A stretch of 64,000 nt of DNA from Lachnospiraceae bacterium (GCA_015057035.1 SVFC01000002.1:62001-126000), one strand, 5' to 3'. Shown: positions 1 to 10,318, numbered from the stretch's first letter. The notes: generated by a model not told the origin, from the letters alone. Numbers and translations are program-made.

Positions 1-457
1 TTTTTAGTGAAAATTCGGGTGTATATGTTCTGAAGTGAATCTACACCCTATTGTTCCTCTAATGAGGTAACATCTTAAGCTTTTTTAAAAGACAAACGGG
101 TATAGAAGCGAATGCGTCGTTTTACACCCGGTTTTTTAGGGGAGCGATTCGGTGAGGGAGTGCAAGAGTAAATTCCAGTTTTTCTATTTGAAGATGGAAT
201 TTTATTTTCTTATGTTACGATTTTTACATTACGTTTCATATTATGTTCGCATTGCGGTCACATTACGTTGTATACGTGCAGAAAATATATAAATGGAAAT
301 AAAATGGATAGCAAATGGATAGATGATAAGAAAAACAAATGGAAAATATATAAAATATGGATAGAAAATGGTTGATAATGCAACCGAGAGGTGGTACAAT
401 GTGGATACGTAGAAATGTAGTATTGCATGAATACATAATCACAAGGAGGCTGCAGTT

Positions 458-1243
458 ATGACAATAGAAGAGATGATTGAACAGAAGAATGAATTGGGAT
501 ATTCCTATGAACAGATTGCAGAATTGTCAGGAGTTCCTTTAAGTACTGTGCAGAAGGTACTGGGAGGCATTACGAAGGCTCCTCGTTATGAGACGAAGCT
601 CGCTTTAGGAAAGGTGTTGCAGCCGAAGGAAGCATTACGTGTTTCGGAGACAGCGCATGCTTATGGAGCAAAACGACAGGGAGAATACACGACAGAGGAT
701 TATTATGAACTTCCAGATGAGATACGTGCGGAGCTGATAGATGGAGTGCTATATGATATGGCTGCACCGACGTTCGTACATCAGGTAATTATCGGACAGA
801 TATATAGTCGTCTGTCGAATTATGTGATGAAGAAAGCGGGTAAATGCATTCCTGTGATGTCACCATTGGACGTACAGTTGAACTGTGATAACAGAACTAT
901 AGTTCAGCCTGATGTAATTGTAATATGTGACCGAGGCAAGATATTAAAAAGAGGATTGTATGGAGCGCCAGACCTTGTAATTGAAGTTCTTTCTCCATCT
1001 ACCAAGCAAAAGGATCGTGGAATCAAACTTAATAAGTATATGGAGGCGGGGGTTCGCGAGTACTGGATTATAGATCCAGACAAGAAACATATTACCGTCT
1101 ATACTCCAAGTGAGGAATGGGGTTGTGAGATTGAGATGTATACGTTTGAGATGAAGGTGCCAGTGGCAATTTTTGATAATGAATGTGTCATTGATTTTAA
1201 AGAGATTTATGAATATATGGAATTTATGTATGAAAGGACATAA
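458..1243 (+). CDS. Uma2-family (DUF820) endonuclease-like protein with N-terminal helix-turn-helix
   Basis: N-term HTH-like 'YSYEQIAELSGVPLSTVQKVLGG'; DUF820-like 'YYELPDEIRAELIDGVLYDMAAPTFVHQ..', 'QPDVIVICD', 'GAPDLVIEVLSPST..KYMEAGVREYWIIDP'; SD aaggagg upstream. Confidence 0.85.
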   Translation: MTIEEMIEQKNELGYSYEQIAELSGVPLSTVQKVLGGITKAPRYETKLALGKVLQPKEALRVSETAHAYGAKRQGEYTTEDYYELPDEIRAELIDGVLYDMAAPTFVHQVIIGQIYSRLSNYVMKKAGKCIPVMSPLDVQLNCDNRTIVQPDVIVICDRGKILKRGLYGAPDLVIEVLSPSTKQKDRGIKLNKYMEAGVREYWIIDPDKKHITVYTPSEEWGCEIEMYTFEMKVPVAIFDNECVIDFKEIYEYMEFMYERT

Positions 1244-1443
1244 TTTTAATGGAATACTACTGAAAAAGTTCTCAAATACGCCTGATTTTTCCATAGAATG
1301 TCTTTTGACATATACAGCATCTTATTGTAGAATTATCTTGGTATATTTTGAGTTATCAAATCTGCAATTTCTGCAAGATTTGGTTATAGCTTATGGATAC
1401 AAAAGAGGGAAGAGTTTTTACTAAAATCTAGGAGGGTATTTTT

Positions 1444-2670
1444 ATGGCATATCATGTGCTTGATGAAGCGAATCGTTGTTTGAATTGCGGAAAACCAATG
1501 TGTATGGAAGGATGTCCTATCCACACACCAATTCCAAAGGTTATTTCTTTGCTGAAGGAAGGTAAGATTGATGAAGCTGGCTGGATGTTATTTGAGAACA
1601 ATCCACTGACAACGGTATGTAGTCTTGTTTGTAACCATGAGAACCAGTGTGAGGGACATTGTGTGCTCGGAAGAAAAGGCAGTCCTGTACATTTTTCCGC
1701 CATTGAGAATTATATTTCAAGTACCTATAGCTCCAAGATGACCAAAGGCCCAGCAGAGTCCAATGGCATGAGAGTTGCGATTGTGGGTTCTGGACCAGCA
1801 GGTCTGACTATTGCGGTTTTACTTGCAAGAAAAGGCTATCAGGTAACTATTTTTGAAGGAAAAGATAAAATTGGTGGTGTACTTCGATATGGAATTCCAG
1901 AATTCCGTCTTCCAAAGAGCATAATCGATGACTTTGAATACCGCCATTTAGTTTTAAAGGATATTAAGGTTCGTCCAAATACCAGTATTGGTGCGGCCAT
2001 TACTATTGAGGATTTGTTCCGTGATGGTTACAAAGCAGTATTCGTAGGTACGGGTGTATGGCGTCCAAATACATTGAAAATCAAAGGGGAAACCTTGGGA
2101 CACGTTCACTATGGTATTAATTACCTCTATAGTCCAGATAGTTTCCATCTTGGAGATCACGTAATCGTAATCGGTGCAGGTAATGCGGCTATGGACGTGG
2201 CACGTACTGCACTTCGACATGGTGTACGCAAGTTAGAATGTTTCTCTGTAACTCCAACTGTTGCAGCAAGTAAGCATGAATTCGAGTACGCAGAGTTAGA
2301 AGGTGTAGAATTCCATTATTGTAAGATGCCAGTGGAAATCACAGATGATGGTGTGATTTTCGTTGATGCAGTGGAAAATGAAGAAGGCAGAATGGTTCCA
2401 GTAGAAGGTACAGAGACACTTTATCCAGCAGATAGCGTTATCGTTTCTATCAGCCAGGGACCTGCAAATAAACTTATGAATACAACCAAGGGATTAAAGG
2501 CAAATGACCGTGGACTGATTGCGACAGACGAACAGGGTCATACTTCAATTCCAGGTGTCTTTGCAAGTGGTGACGTTGTAAAAGGCGCTAGAACAGTTGT
2601 AGAAGCAGTGAAGTATTCTAAAATTGTAGCAGAAGCGATGGATGCGTATATGCAGAGCTTGACGGAATAG
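1444..2670 (+). CDS. NAD(P)-dependent oxidoreductase, glutamate synthase small-subunit-like
   Basis: N-term Cys cluster 'CLNCGKPMCMEGCPIHTPIP', 'VGSGPAGLTIA', second Rossmann 'VIGAGNAAMDVARTA'. Confidence 0.85.
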   Translation: MAYHVLDEANRCLNCGKPMCMEGCPIHTPIPKVISLLKEGKIDEAGWMLFENNPLTTVCSLVCNHENQCEGHCVLGRKGSPVHFSAIENYISSTYSSKMTKGPAESNGMRVAIVGSGPAGLTIAVLLARKGYQVTIFEGKDKIGGVLRYGIPEFRLPKSIIDDFEYRHLVLKDIKVRPNTSIGAAITIEDLFRDGYKAVFVGTGVWRPNTLKIKGETLGHVHYGINYLYSPDSFHLGDHVIVIGAGNAAMDVARTALRHGVRKLECFSVTPTVAASKHEFEYAELEGVEFHYCKMPVEITDDGVIFVDAVENEEGRMVPVEGTETLYPADSVIVSISQGPANKLMNTTKGLKANDRGLIATDEQGHTSIPGVFASGDVVKGARTVVEAVKYSKIVAEAMDAYMQSLTE

Positions 2671-2753
2671 GATGTGAAACAGTATGTCTGGTTGTGAGAG
2701 GTTTGCGTCAGATATAGATGTTGAAAATAAGTGTGGATAGGAGAATCATATTT

Positions 2754-4058
2754 ATGACAAAACAGTGGACATTGATTAAAGGCGGCAGAGTCTTAAACCC
2801 AGCCACCAACATGGACCAGATTGCCGATGTGTTAATTGAAGATGACAGGGTTGTGGCAATTGAAGCAAATCTGGAAGATAAGAATTACGCTGCAGATAAG
2901 GCAGATAAAGTTATCGATGCCAATGGTTTATGGGTAATGCCAGGATTTATCGATTTACATGTCCATTTTCGTGATCCAGGATTAACTCACAAGGAAGATA
3001 TCCTAACAGGAATGGCAGCAGCGGCTCGTGGTGGTTACACAACGGTTTTGGCGATGCCAAATACCAAGCCAACTGCTGATTGTGCAGAAGTGATAGAATA
3101 TGTTCACAACAAAGCAAAAGAAGGAAACTGCATCAACGTATATCAGGTAGGTGCAGTAACTAAGGGACAGGCTGGTGTGGAATTGGCTGACATTGAAGAT
3201 ATGGTTCGTGTAGGATGTCCTGCAATTAGTGAAGACGGCAAGTCGGTTATGAACTCTAACCTGTACAGAGATGCCATGAAGATTGCTGCCAAGGAAGATA
3301 TTGTGGTTCTGGCCCATTGTGAAGATATTAACCTTGTGAATGGTGGTGTGGTGAATATGGACGCTACAACCCAAGCGATGGGACTTCCGGGCATCAGCAA
3401 TGCAGTAGAAGATGTGATTACTGCAAGAGACATTCTCCTGGCAAAAGAAACTGGTGCAAGACTTCATTTGTGTCATTGCTCAACAGCAGATTCTGTAAAA
3501 ATGGTTGCAGAAGCGAAAAAGGAAGGACTTCCAGTAACAGCAGAGGTTTGTCCACATCATTTTGTTTTAACATCAGAAGATATTACAGACAGTACAGATA
3601 CCAATTTCAAGATGAATCCACCACTGCGTACCAGGGTAGACGTGGAAGCATTGAAGCAAGGCTTGAAAGACGGCATTATGGAAGTAATTTCTACAGACCA
3701 TGCGCCACATTCTGAGGAAGAGAAAAGTAACTCTATGCAGAAGGCTCCATTCGGTATCGTTGGCAGTGAAACCGCGGCTTGTCTTACTTATTCAGAGTTG
3801 GTACTTGGTGGTATTTTTACACCAATGCAGATGGCGGCGGCTATGAGTTATAATCCAGCACAGGTAATGCACTGGGATAAGGGCGACATTCAGCCGGGCC
3901 GTGTGGCAGACATCGTGCTGTTTGATCCAAATGCAACCTATAAGATTGACAAGAGCGAATTCGCTTCCAAAGGAAAAAATACACCTTTCCATGGAAGAGA
4001 AGTTACCGGCAAGGTGGTATGCACCATCTGTGATGGTAGGGTAGTATATCAAGGCTAG
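2754..4058 (+). CDS. pyrC: Dihydroorotase
   Basis: 'GFIDLHVHFRDPGLTHKEDI', 'STDHAPHS'; start at 2754 preferred over 2718; pyr cluster context. Confidence 0.93.
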   Translation: MTKQWTLIKGGRVLNPATNMDQIADVLIEDDRVVAIEANLEDKNYAADKADKVIDANGLWVMPGFIDLHVHFRDPGLTHKEDILTGMAAAARGGYTTVLAMPNTKPTADCAEVIEYVHNKAKEGNCINVYQVGAVTKGQAGVELADIEDMVRVGCPAISEDGKSVMNSNLYRDAMKIAAKEDIVVLAHCEDINLVNGGVVNMDATTQAMGLPGISNAVEDVITARDILLAKETGARLHLCHCSTADSVKMVAEAKKEGLPVTAEVCPHHFVLTSEDITDSTDTNFKMNPPLRTRVDVEALKQGLKDGIMEVISTDHAPHSEEEKSNSMQKAPFGIVGSETAACLTYSELVLGGIFTPMQMAAAMSYNPAQVMHWDKGDIQPGRVADIVLFDPNATYKIDKSEFASKGKNTPFHGREVTGKVVCTICDGRVVYQG

Positions 4059-4181
4059 AGGATGTGGAATATCTATAGCCTACAGAAGCCACTTAGAAGC
4101 ATGTATATAATACGGATGTGCAAAAATCGCCTACGTTTGTGCTGATTTTTCATATCCTAGAAAATAGAAAGGGAATCCATC

Positions 4182-5114
4182 ATGATTAACAAACTTGTAA
4201 GCAAAATCGTAAAAACTAACGCACCAATCGTAGTTGGCTTAGATCCAATGCTTAATTACATTCCAAAGCATATTCAGGAAAAAGCCTTTGCTGAATTTGG
4301 CGAAACTCCTGCAGGTGCAGCAGAAGCAATCTGGCAGTATAACAAAGCCATTGTAGACGCAACTTATGATTTAATTCCAGCAGTAAAACCACAGATTGCT
4401 ATGTATGAGCAGTTTGGTGTAGAAGGTGTAAAAGCATTCCAGAAGACAGTTGATTACTGTCATGAAAAAGACCTTGTTGTTATCGGCGACGTAAAACGTG
4501 GCGATATTGGTTCTACATCAGAGGCATATGCAGTAGGACACCTTGGAAAAGTGCAGATTGGAAGCAAATCTTACTCAACCTTTAACGAAGATTTTGCAAC
4601 AGTGAATCCATATCTTGGTACAGACGGTATCAAGCCTTTCGTAAACGTATGTAAAGAAGAGAAGAAGGGTATTTTTATCCTTGTTAAAACATCAAACCCA
4701 TCTTCTGGTGAATTCCAGGATCGTATCATTGACGGTCGTCCATTATATGAATGGGTTGGCGAAAAAGTAGCAGAATGGGGCGCTGATTGTATGGGTGATT
4801 CTTATAGCTATGTCGGTGCAGTAGTTGGCGCTACTTATCCAGAAATGGGCAAGGTGCTCCGTGACATTATGCCAAAGAGCTATATCCTTGTACCAGGATA
4901 CGGTGCACAGGGTGGACAGGGCAAAGATTTAGTTCACTTCTTCAATAAAGATGGACTTGGTGCAATCGTAAACTCTTCCCGTGGAATTATTGCAGCTTAC
5001 AAGCAGGATAAATATAAAGCAATGGGTATTACAGAAGAAAACTTTGCAGATGCTTCTCGCCAGGCTGTTATCGACATGGTGGATGACATCTCTTCTGCAC
5101 TTGGTACCAAATAA
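4182..5114 (+). CDS. pyrF: Orotidine 5'-phosphate decarboxylase
   Basis: 'VVIGDVKRGDIGSTSEAYA', 'VPGYGAQGG', 'NSSRGI'; pyr cluster context. Confidence 0.93.
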   Translation: MINKLVSKIVKTNAPIVVGLDPMLNYIPKHIQEKAFAEFGETPAGAAEAIWQYNKAIVDATYDLIPAVKPQIAMYEQFGVEGVKAFQKTVDYCHEKDLVVIGDVKRGDIGSTSEAYAVGHLGKVQIGSKSYSTFNEDFATVNPYLGTDGIKPFVNVCKEEKKGIFILVKTSNPSSGEFQDRIIDGRPLYEWVGEKVAEWGADCMGDSYSYVGAVVGATYPEMGKVLRDIMPKSYILVPGYGAQGGQGKDLVHFFNKDGLGAIVNSSRGIIAAYKQDKYKAMGITEENFADASRQAVIDMVDDISSALGTK

Positions 5115-5130
5115 TTATCAAATATAACTA

Positions 5131-5257
5131 GCTGTCGCATTTTATGTTGTGAACATATCTGATATATACAGCCAAAGAACGGCTCCACGCGTTGCTTAAC
5201 GTCGCCTTTTCTTTGCTGTATATACCAGATATGAGTCAAGATATTTGTGCGACAGCT
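5131..5257. repeat. 127-bp long hairpin between pyrF and pyrK
   Basis: AGCTGTCGCA (5131-5140) / TGCGACAGCT (5248-5257); nested CATATCTG/CAGATATG and ATATACAGC/GCTGTATAT; apex CGGCTCCACGCGTTGCTTAACGTCG. Confidence 0.85.
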
Positions 5258-5281
5258 TAATTCAAATAAGGAGATATATTT

Positions 5282-6055
5282 ATGGCAACAAAGTTCGAAG
5301 AAATGGCCATCGTCCTTAGTCAGAAGGAGATTGCCACAGATATTTTCGATTTAACAATTCAGACAAAAGATATCGCAGCACATGCAAAAGCAGGACAGTT
5401 TATTTCGCTGTACTGCAATGACGGAACCAAGCTTCTTCCAAGACCAATTTCCCTTTGTGGTATTGACAGAGAAGCAGGAACGCTACGTCTGGTATATCGT
5501 GTGACTGGAGAAAAAACTGGAACTAAGGAATTTTCTCAGATGAAAGCGGGCGATGAAGTTCGAGTACTCGGACCTCTTGGTAACGGGTTTGAATTAGGCG
5601 AGAAAAAAGCATTTTTAATCGGCGGTGGTATTGGTATTCCACCAATGCTTCAGTTGGCAAAAGAATTAAAATGCGAAAAAACAGCAGTACTTGGATATCG
5701 TAATGAATTATTCTTATTAGATGATTTCGAAGCGGTTTGCGATACCATCATCGCAACAGAAGATGGTAGCGCAGGCACAAAAGGCAACGTTATCGACGCA
5801 ATCAAAGCAAACGGCTTAGATGCGGATGTGATCTATGCTTGTGGACCAACACCAATGCTTCGTGCGTTAAAAGCATATGCAGAAGAAAACGATATGGAAT
5901 GCTATGTGTCTATGGAAGAGCGTATGGCATGTGGTATCGGTGCCTGCCTTGCTTGTGTATGTAAGACAAAAGAAAAAGACCACCATACTAACGTTAACAA
6001 CAAACGTATTTGTAAGGAAGGTCCAGTATTCAACGCAAAGGAGGTAGAACTGTAA
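5282..6055 (+). CDS. pyrK: Dihydroorotate dehydrogenase electron-transfer subunit
   Basis: 'RPISLCGID', 'LIGGGIGIPPMLQLAKEL', C-terminal Fe-S Cys 'ACGIGACLACVC'. Confidence 0.92.
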   Translation: MATKFEEMAIVLSQKEIATDIFDLTIQTKDIAAHAKAGQFISLYCNDGTKLLPRPISLCGIDREAGTLRLVYRVTGEKTGTKEFSQMKAGDEVRVLGPLGNGFELGEKKAFLIGGGIGIPPMLQLAKELKCEKTAVLGYRNELFLLDDFEAVCDTIIATEDGSAGTKGNVIDAIKANGLDADVIYACGPTPMLRALKAYAEENDMECYVSMEERMACGIGACLACVCKTKEKDHHTNVNNKRICKEGPVFNAKEVEL

Positions 6056-6966
6056 TGAGTGATATCAAAACAAGTGTCAACCTTTGTGGTGTAGAATTAA
6101 AAAATCCAGTAATGACTGCTTCAGGAACTTTTGGTTCAGGTGCAGAATACTGTGAATTTGTAGATTTAAATAAACTTGGTGCAGTAGTAACCAAGGGTGT
6201 TGCCAATATTCCTTGGGCTGGAAACCCAACTCCACGTGTGGCTGAAGTATATGGCGGTATGTTGAATGCTGTTGGACTTCAGAACCCTGGTATTGATGTG
6301 TTCTGCCAGAGAGATATTCCATTCTTAAAACAGTACGATACCAAGATTATTGTAAACGTATGTGGAAAATCTACACAGGATTATCTTGAAGTTGTGGAAA
6401 GACTGGCGGATGAACCAGTAGATATGTTAGAAATCAACATTTCTTGTCCTAACGTTAAGGAAGGTGGTATTGCCTTTGGACAGGATCCTAAGCTGGTAGA
6501 AACAATCACAAGTGACATCAAGAAAATTGCAAAACAGCCAGTAATCATGAAACTTTCTCCAAATGTTACAGACATTACAGAGATGGCTCGTGCAGCAGAA
6601 GCTGGTGGAGCAGACTGCTTGTCACTTATCAATACTTTAACAGGTATGAAGATTGACATTAACCGTAGAAGTTTTGTCCTTGCAAACAAGACCGGTGGTA
6701 TGTCTGGTCCAGCCATTCATCCGATCGCTGTGCGTATGGTTTATCAGGTAGCGCAGGCAGTAAAATTACCACTCATTGGTATGGGCGGAATCTCAACTGC
6801 AGAAGATGCTATCGAGATGATTCTTGCCGGTGCAACAGCGGTTTCTGTGGGAACCGCAAACTTCGTGGATCCAAGAGCAACCGAGAAGATTGTGGCTGGA
6901 ATCGAAGCTTATATGCGCAAATATGGTGTGAAGGATATCAACGAGCTGATCGGCGCGGTGAGATAG
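6055..6966 (+). CDS. pyrD: Dihydroorotate dehydrogenase (class 1B)
   Basis: 'NPVMTASGTFGSG', 'EINISCPNVKEGG', 'GMGGISTAEDAIEMILAGA'; ATG overlaps pyrK stop. Confidence 0.93.
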   Translation: MSDIKTSVNLCGVELKNPVMTASGTFGSGAEYCEFVDLNKLGAVVTKGVANIPWAGNPTPRVAEVYGGMLNAVGLQNPGIDVFCQRDIPFLKQYDTKIIVNVCGKSTQDYLEVVERLADEPVDMLEINISCPNVKEGGIAFGQDPKLVETITSDIKKIAKQPVIMKLSPNVTDITEMARAAEAGGADCLSLINTLTGMKIDINRRSFVLANKTGGMSGPAIHPIAVRMVYQVAQAVKLPLIGMGGISTAEDAIEMILAGATAVSVGTANFVDPRATEKIVAGIEAYMRKYGVKDINELIGAVR

Positions 6967-6990
6967 TTTCAAGACATCTCGAAAAAATTC

Positions 6991-7019
6991 TTGACAACTT
7001 TTGGGGCAAGGACTACACT
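6991..7019 (+). promoter_or_regulatory. Predicted sigma70-type promoter TTGACA-N17-TACACT
   Basis: TTGACA 6991-6996, 17-nt spacer, TACACT 7014-7019. Confidence 0.6.
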
Positions 7020-7058
7020 CAAAACAGATTGAATATTAAAAAAGGAGGTAATTGTAAT

Positions 7059-7142
7059 ATGTTGAATAGAATGAATGAACAAGTGAAAGAGATTGCAAAA
7101 CTGTATATGATTACCTCGGAGCGAAGCTATAGTAGCATATAA
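7059..7142 (+). CDS. Candidate 27-aa small protein MLNRMNEQVKEIAKLYMITSERSYSSI
   Basis: Strong SD AAAGGAGG 12-17 nt upstream of ATG, promoter at 6991, terminators at 7156 and 7208. Confidence 0.5.
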   Translation: MLNRMNEQVKEIAKLYMITSERSYSSI

Positions 7143-7155
7143 TATTGATGTGAGT

Positions 7156-7187
7156 GCCGTGGTATCTTTGGATATCACGGTATTTTT
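7156..7187 (+). terminator. Intrinsic terminator
   Basis: GCCGTGGTATC tttg GATATCACGGT ATTTTT. Confidence 0.75.
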
Positions 7188-7207
7188 ATAACATAATGTT
7201 TATGGAA

Positions 7208-7236
7208 GCCGAGCTCAAGTTGTAGCTCGGTTTTTT
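7208..7236 (+). terminator. Intrinsic terminator
   Basis: AGCCGAGCT caagttgt AGCTCGG TTTTTT. Confidence 0.75.
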
Positions 7237-7336
7237 GTTTGTGGAAGATAATTTCTCCGGGAATCATATACAAGAAAAAGTATCAAAGAAGTAACCAAGG
7301 ATGAAGCAAAAAGTATATGTATTAAGGAGAAAAACA

Positions 7337-8362
7337 ATGAATTTTAATAACAATAATGCATTAGTTACTGCGGTTCATCGTGACCGTTATGAAATTTTAT
7401 TTGAAAACGAAACACAGTACGCCAGATTAAAGACTTCCTGCTTTTATAATACGGGAGAAATAGTGGATTTTCCAACGGTAGGAGATGAAGTGGAGATTCA
7501 GTATAATTCTTCTGGAGATAGTTTAATCACAAAAGTATTGCCAAGGAAAACCGTGTTTTTAAGATTGAACGCTACACAAGGATTGCCAGACCAGGCAGTG
7601 GCAGCAAACTTTGACTATGTGTTCATCACGATGTCGTTGAATAAGGATTTTAATATTACGAAGTTAGAACGCTACTTGACAGTAGCTTGGCAGAGCGGTG
7701 GGATACCAGTAGTTGTGCTGACGAAGGTAGATTTATGTGAGGACAAAGATTTTTATGTAAATCAGGTAAATGAAGTGGCAATCGGCGTGGATTGCTATTG
7801 TGTAAGTTCTGTTACGGGAGAAGGTTTTCAAGAGATGGAAGGTTTTTTCAAAGAAGGAAACGTAAGTGTGTTATTAGGTTCTTCCGGAGTTGGTAAATCG
7901 TCTTTTGTGAATTTGATTATGGGAAAAGAAACCATGCAGACGGGTGGGATTCGAGAAACAGATGCTCAGGGGCGTCACACCACAACCTATAAGCAGTGTA
8001 TGGACATTCCTGAGTCGATTGTACTTCCAAATGGAACTATAATTCGAGGTGGTGGTCGTATTATTGATACACCTGGGATGCGTCGATTAGTGGTGGGAGA
8101 AATCGAAGAAGGAATTGGTACCACATTTGAAGATGTGGAGAATCTGATTGCTTGTTGTAAGTTTTCGGATTGCAGACATGACAGGGAGCCGGGATGTGCC
8201 GTTAAAGCCGCATTAGAGAATGGGACTTTAGACAGGAAGCGTTGGCAGACTTATCAGGAAATGCAACAGGAGGCGTCTTTCTCTAAAGATAGGAAAAATG
8301 CCATGATGAAGAGAATCAGCAAGTTTTCCAAAGAATACAACAAGCATCGTCATAAAGTATAG
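7337..8362 (+). CDS. rsgA: Ribosome small-subunit-dependent GTPase A
   Basis: Circularly permuted GTPase motifs 'LTKVDL', 'GSSGVGKSS', 'DTPGMR'; C-terminal zinc motif 'CKFSDCRHDREPGC'. Confidence 0.92.
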   Translation: MNFNNNNALVTAVHRDRYEILFENETQYARLKTSCFYNTGEIVDFPTVGDEVEIQYNSSGDSLITKVLPRKTVFLRLNATQGLPDQAVAANFDYVFITMSLNKDFNITKLERYLTVAWQSGGIPVVVLTKVDLCEDKDFYVNQVNEVAIGVDCYCVSSVTGEGFQEMEGFFKEGNVSVLLGSSGVGKSSFVNLIMGKETMQTGGIRETDAQGRHTTTYKQCMDIPESIVLPNGTIIRGGGRIIDTPGMRRLVVGEIEEGIGTTFEDVENLIACCKFSDCRHDREPGCAVKAALENGTLDRKRWQTYQEMQQEASFSKDRKNAMMKRISKFSKEYNKHRHKV

Positions 8363-8418
8363 ATAGTCGCACAGATAAGTGAAATATATATCATATGAAG
8401 ATATAAGGAGGACTAGTT

Positions 8419-9483
8419 ATGATAGAAGTAAAAAACGTATCCAAGGAGTTTGTTTCTCCAAAGAAATATCCAGGATTAAAAGGCGCAATCAAAGGGCTTT
8501 TTTCAAATGAGAAGGTTTCTAAGATTGCGGTGGATGATATTTCTTTTTCTATTAAGAAAGGTGAAATCGTAGGATACATTGGAAGTAATGGCGCAGGAAA
8601 ATCTACCACAATCAAAATGATGACAGGGATTCTGACACCAACTCGGGGAGAGTGCCTTGTAGACGGTCTTAATCCTAGTGAAAATAGAAAAGAAAATGCT
8701 CAGAATATCGGTGTAGTATTCGGTCAGAGAACTCAGCTGTGGTGGGATTTGCCACTCAGTGAATCTTTTACCATTTTAAAGGAAATCTATGATGTTTCGG
8801 ATGAAATGTACCAGAGCCAGATGGAATTCTTAAACGAAGTGCTGGGATTACAGGAGTTCTTTGATAAACCAGTACGTACTCTTTCATTGGGACAGCGTAT
8901 GAGAGCAGACTTGGGAGCAGCACTGTTACATAATCCAAAGGTACTGTATCTGGATGAGCCTACCATTGGTTTGGACCTTGTGGTTAAGGATAATATTCGC
9001 AAAGCTATAAAAGAGATTAACGAAAAATACCAGACCACGGTTATTTTAACAACTCATGATATTGGTGATATTGAAGAGTTGTGTAGTAGAATTATTATTA
9101 TCGACGAAGGAAAGAAGATTTACGATGGTACTTTGGAACATCTAAAGGATACTTATGGTTCCAAACGTAAAGTTGTGATGGAAGTGAAAGACTTAGAGGC
9201 AGTGAAGAACCTTAACCTAGGAGAAGCACTTGGACTCGTTGGGGGACAGGGGCGAATGAATGAAAACTGCAGAACCAGCGAAGTCGAAGTGGTTTACACT
9301 GCAGAACTTGACTCAGATAAGAAAACCTATATCGTCACCTTCGACAAACACAAACTCCAAGCTCCACAGATTTTGTCAGCCGTGATGGAAGTAACTGAGG
9401 TTACGGACATTAAATTACAGGAGACAGAATTGGCTGAAATCGTGAAAGAGATTTACAATCACGGAACCAACGGAGGCAACTAA
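8419..9483 (+). CDS. ABC transporter ATP-binding protein (ABC-2 exporter type)
   Basis: Walker A 'GSNGAGKST', 'LSLGQRMRADLGAALLHNPKVLYLDEPTIGLD'. Confidence 0.92.
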   Translation: MIEVKNVSKEFVSPKKYPGLKGAIKGLFSNEKVSKIAVDDISFSIKKGEIVGYIGSNGAGKSTTIKMMTGILTPTRGECLVDGLNPSENRKENAQNIGVVFGQRTQLWWDLPLSESFTILKEIYDVSDEMYQSQMEFLNEVLGLQEFFDKPVRTLSLGQRMRADLGAALLHNPKVLYLDEPTIGLDLVVKDNIRKAIKEINEKYQTTVILTTHDIGDIEELCSRIIIIDEGKKIYDGTLEHLKDTYGSKRKVVMEVKDLEAVKNLNLGEALGLVGGQGRMNENCRTSEVEVVYTAELDSDKKTYIVTFDKHKLQAPQILSAVMEVTEVTDIKLQETELAEIVKEIYNHGTNGGN

Positions 9484-9484
9484 T

Positions 9485-10303
9485 ATGGGAAAATACTTAC
9501 GAACCTATCTCCCCTTTGTTGCCAATGAAGTAAAGACCCAGTTGGCGTATCGTGGGGCATTTTATTTATGGGCATTTATTAGTTTGTTTAGCTCCTTCAT
9601 CAGCTATTTCTTGTGGATGGCAATCTATGGAAGTAGTGAGAGTGGAGTCATCGGTGGGCTTACACAGGATGAGATGGTAGTCTATATCTTTATGGTATAT
9701 GTTACTACTGCTATGGTATCCATCTCGGTATCTACCTGGGTGGGTTATGACGTGGTGGAAGGCAGAGTTGCCACCAACCTGATTAAGCCGATTGATTATC
9801 GTACCAGTCTGATTGCAAGGGCTTTTGGAAATATGATTTACAAGCTTCTGGTGCCAGGTGTGTTTATCTGGATTGGATTGGAACTTTATAAGGTCTTTGT
9901 GTTGAAAATGGAATGGGTGTCGCCACTCACATTAGTACTATATCTGTGCAGCGTTTTGATGAGCTTTCTCATCTATGTGTTGTTTGATTTTTGCTTTGGA
10001 ATGATTGCGTTTTTCACTACATACATATTTGGGCTTAGAATGGCAAAAAACGCTCTACTGAGTTTTTTAACAGGACAATTGATACCAATCAGTTTGTTTC
10101 CACTGGCAGTACAGAAGGTGTTTGACTTTCTGCCATTTTCTTCTATGGTGTATACGCCAGTTATGGTTTACCTTGGAAAATACCAAGGTGCGGATTTGGC
10201 ATGGGCACTGGGAAGACAGGCTATCTGGGTTGTGCTTCTGTACGTGTTGGGAAGCATCATTTGGAAAAAAGTAACCAAGCGACTGGTAGTGTTAGGCGGC
10301 TAG
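9485..10303 (+). CDS. ABC-2 family permease
   Basis: Multiple hydrophobic helices; adjacent to ATPase and a second permease. Confidence 0.85.
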   Translation: MGKYLRTYLPFVANEVKTQLAYRGAFYLWAFISLFSSFISYFLWMAIYGSSESGVIGGLTQDEMVVYIFMVYVTTAMVSISVSTWVGYDVVEGRVATNLIKPIDYRTSLIARAFGNMIYKLLVPGVFIWIGLELYKVFVLKMEWVSPLTLVLYLCSVLMSFLIYVLFDFCFGMIAFFTTYIFGLRMAKNALLSFLTGQLIPISLFPLAVQKVFDFLPFSSMVYTPVMVYLGKYQGADLAWALGRQAIWVVLLYVLGSIIWKKVTKRLVVLGG

Positions 10304-10318
10304 AAAGGAGGAAGAAAG

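Noticed and set aside
3003-3476. Minus-strand ORFs inside pyrC
   Set aside because: Antisense open frames with Cys/His/Phe-rich composition typical of shadow ORFs.
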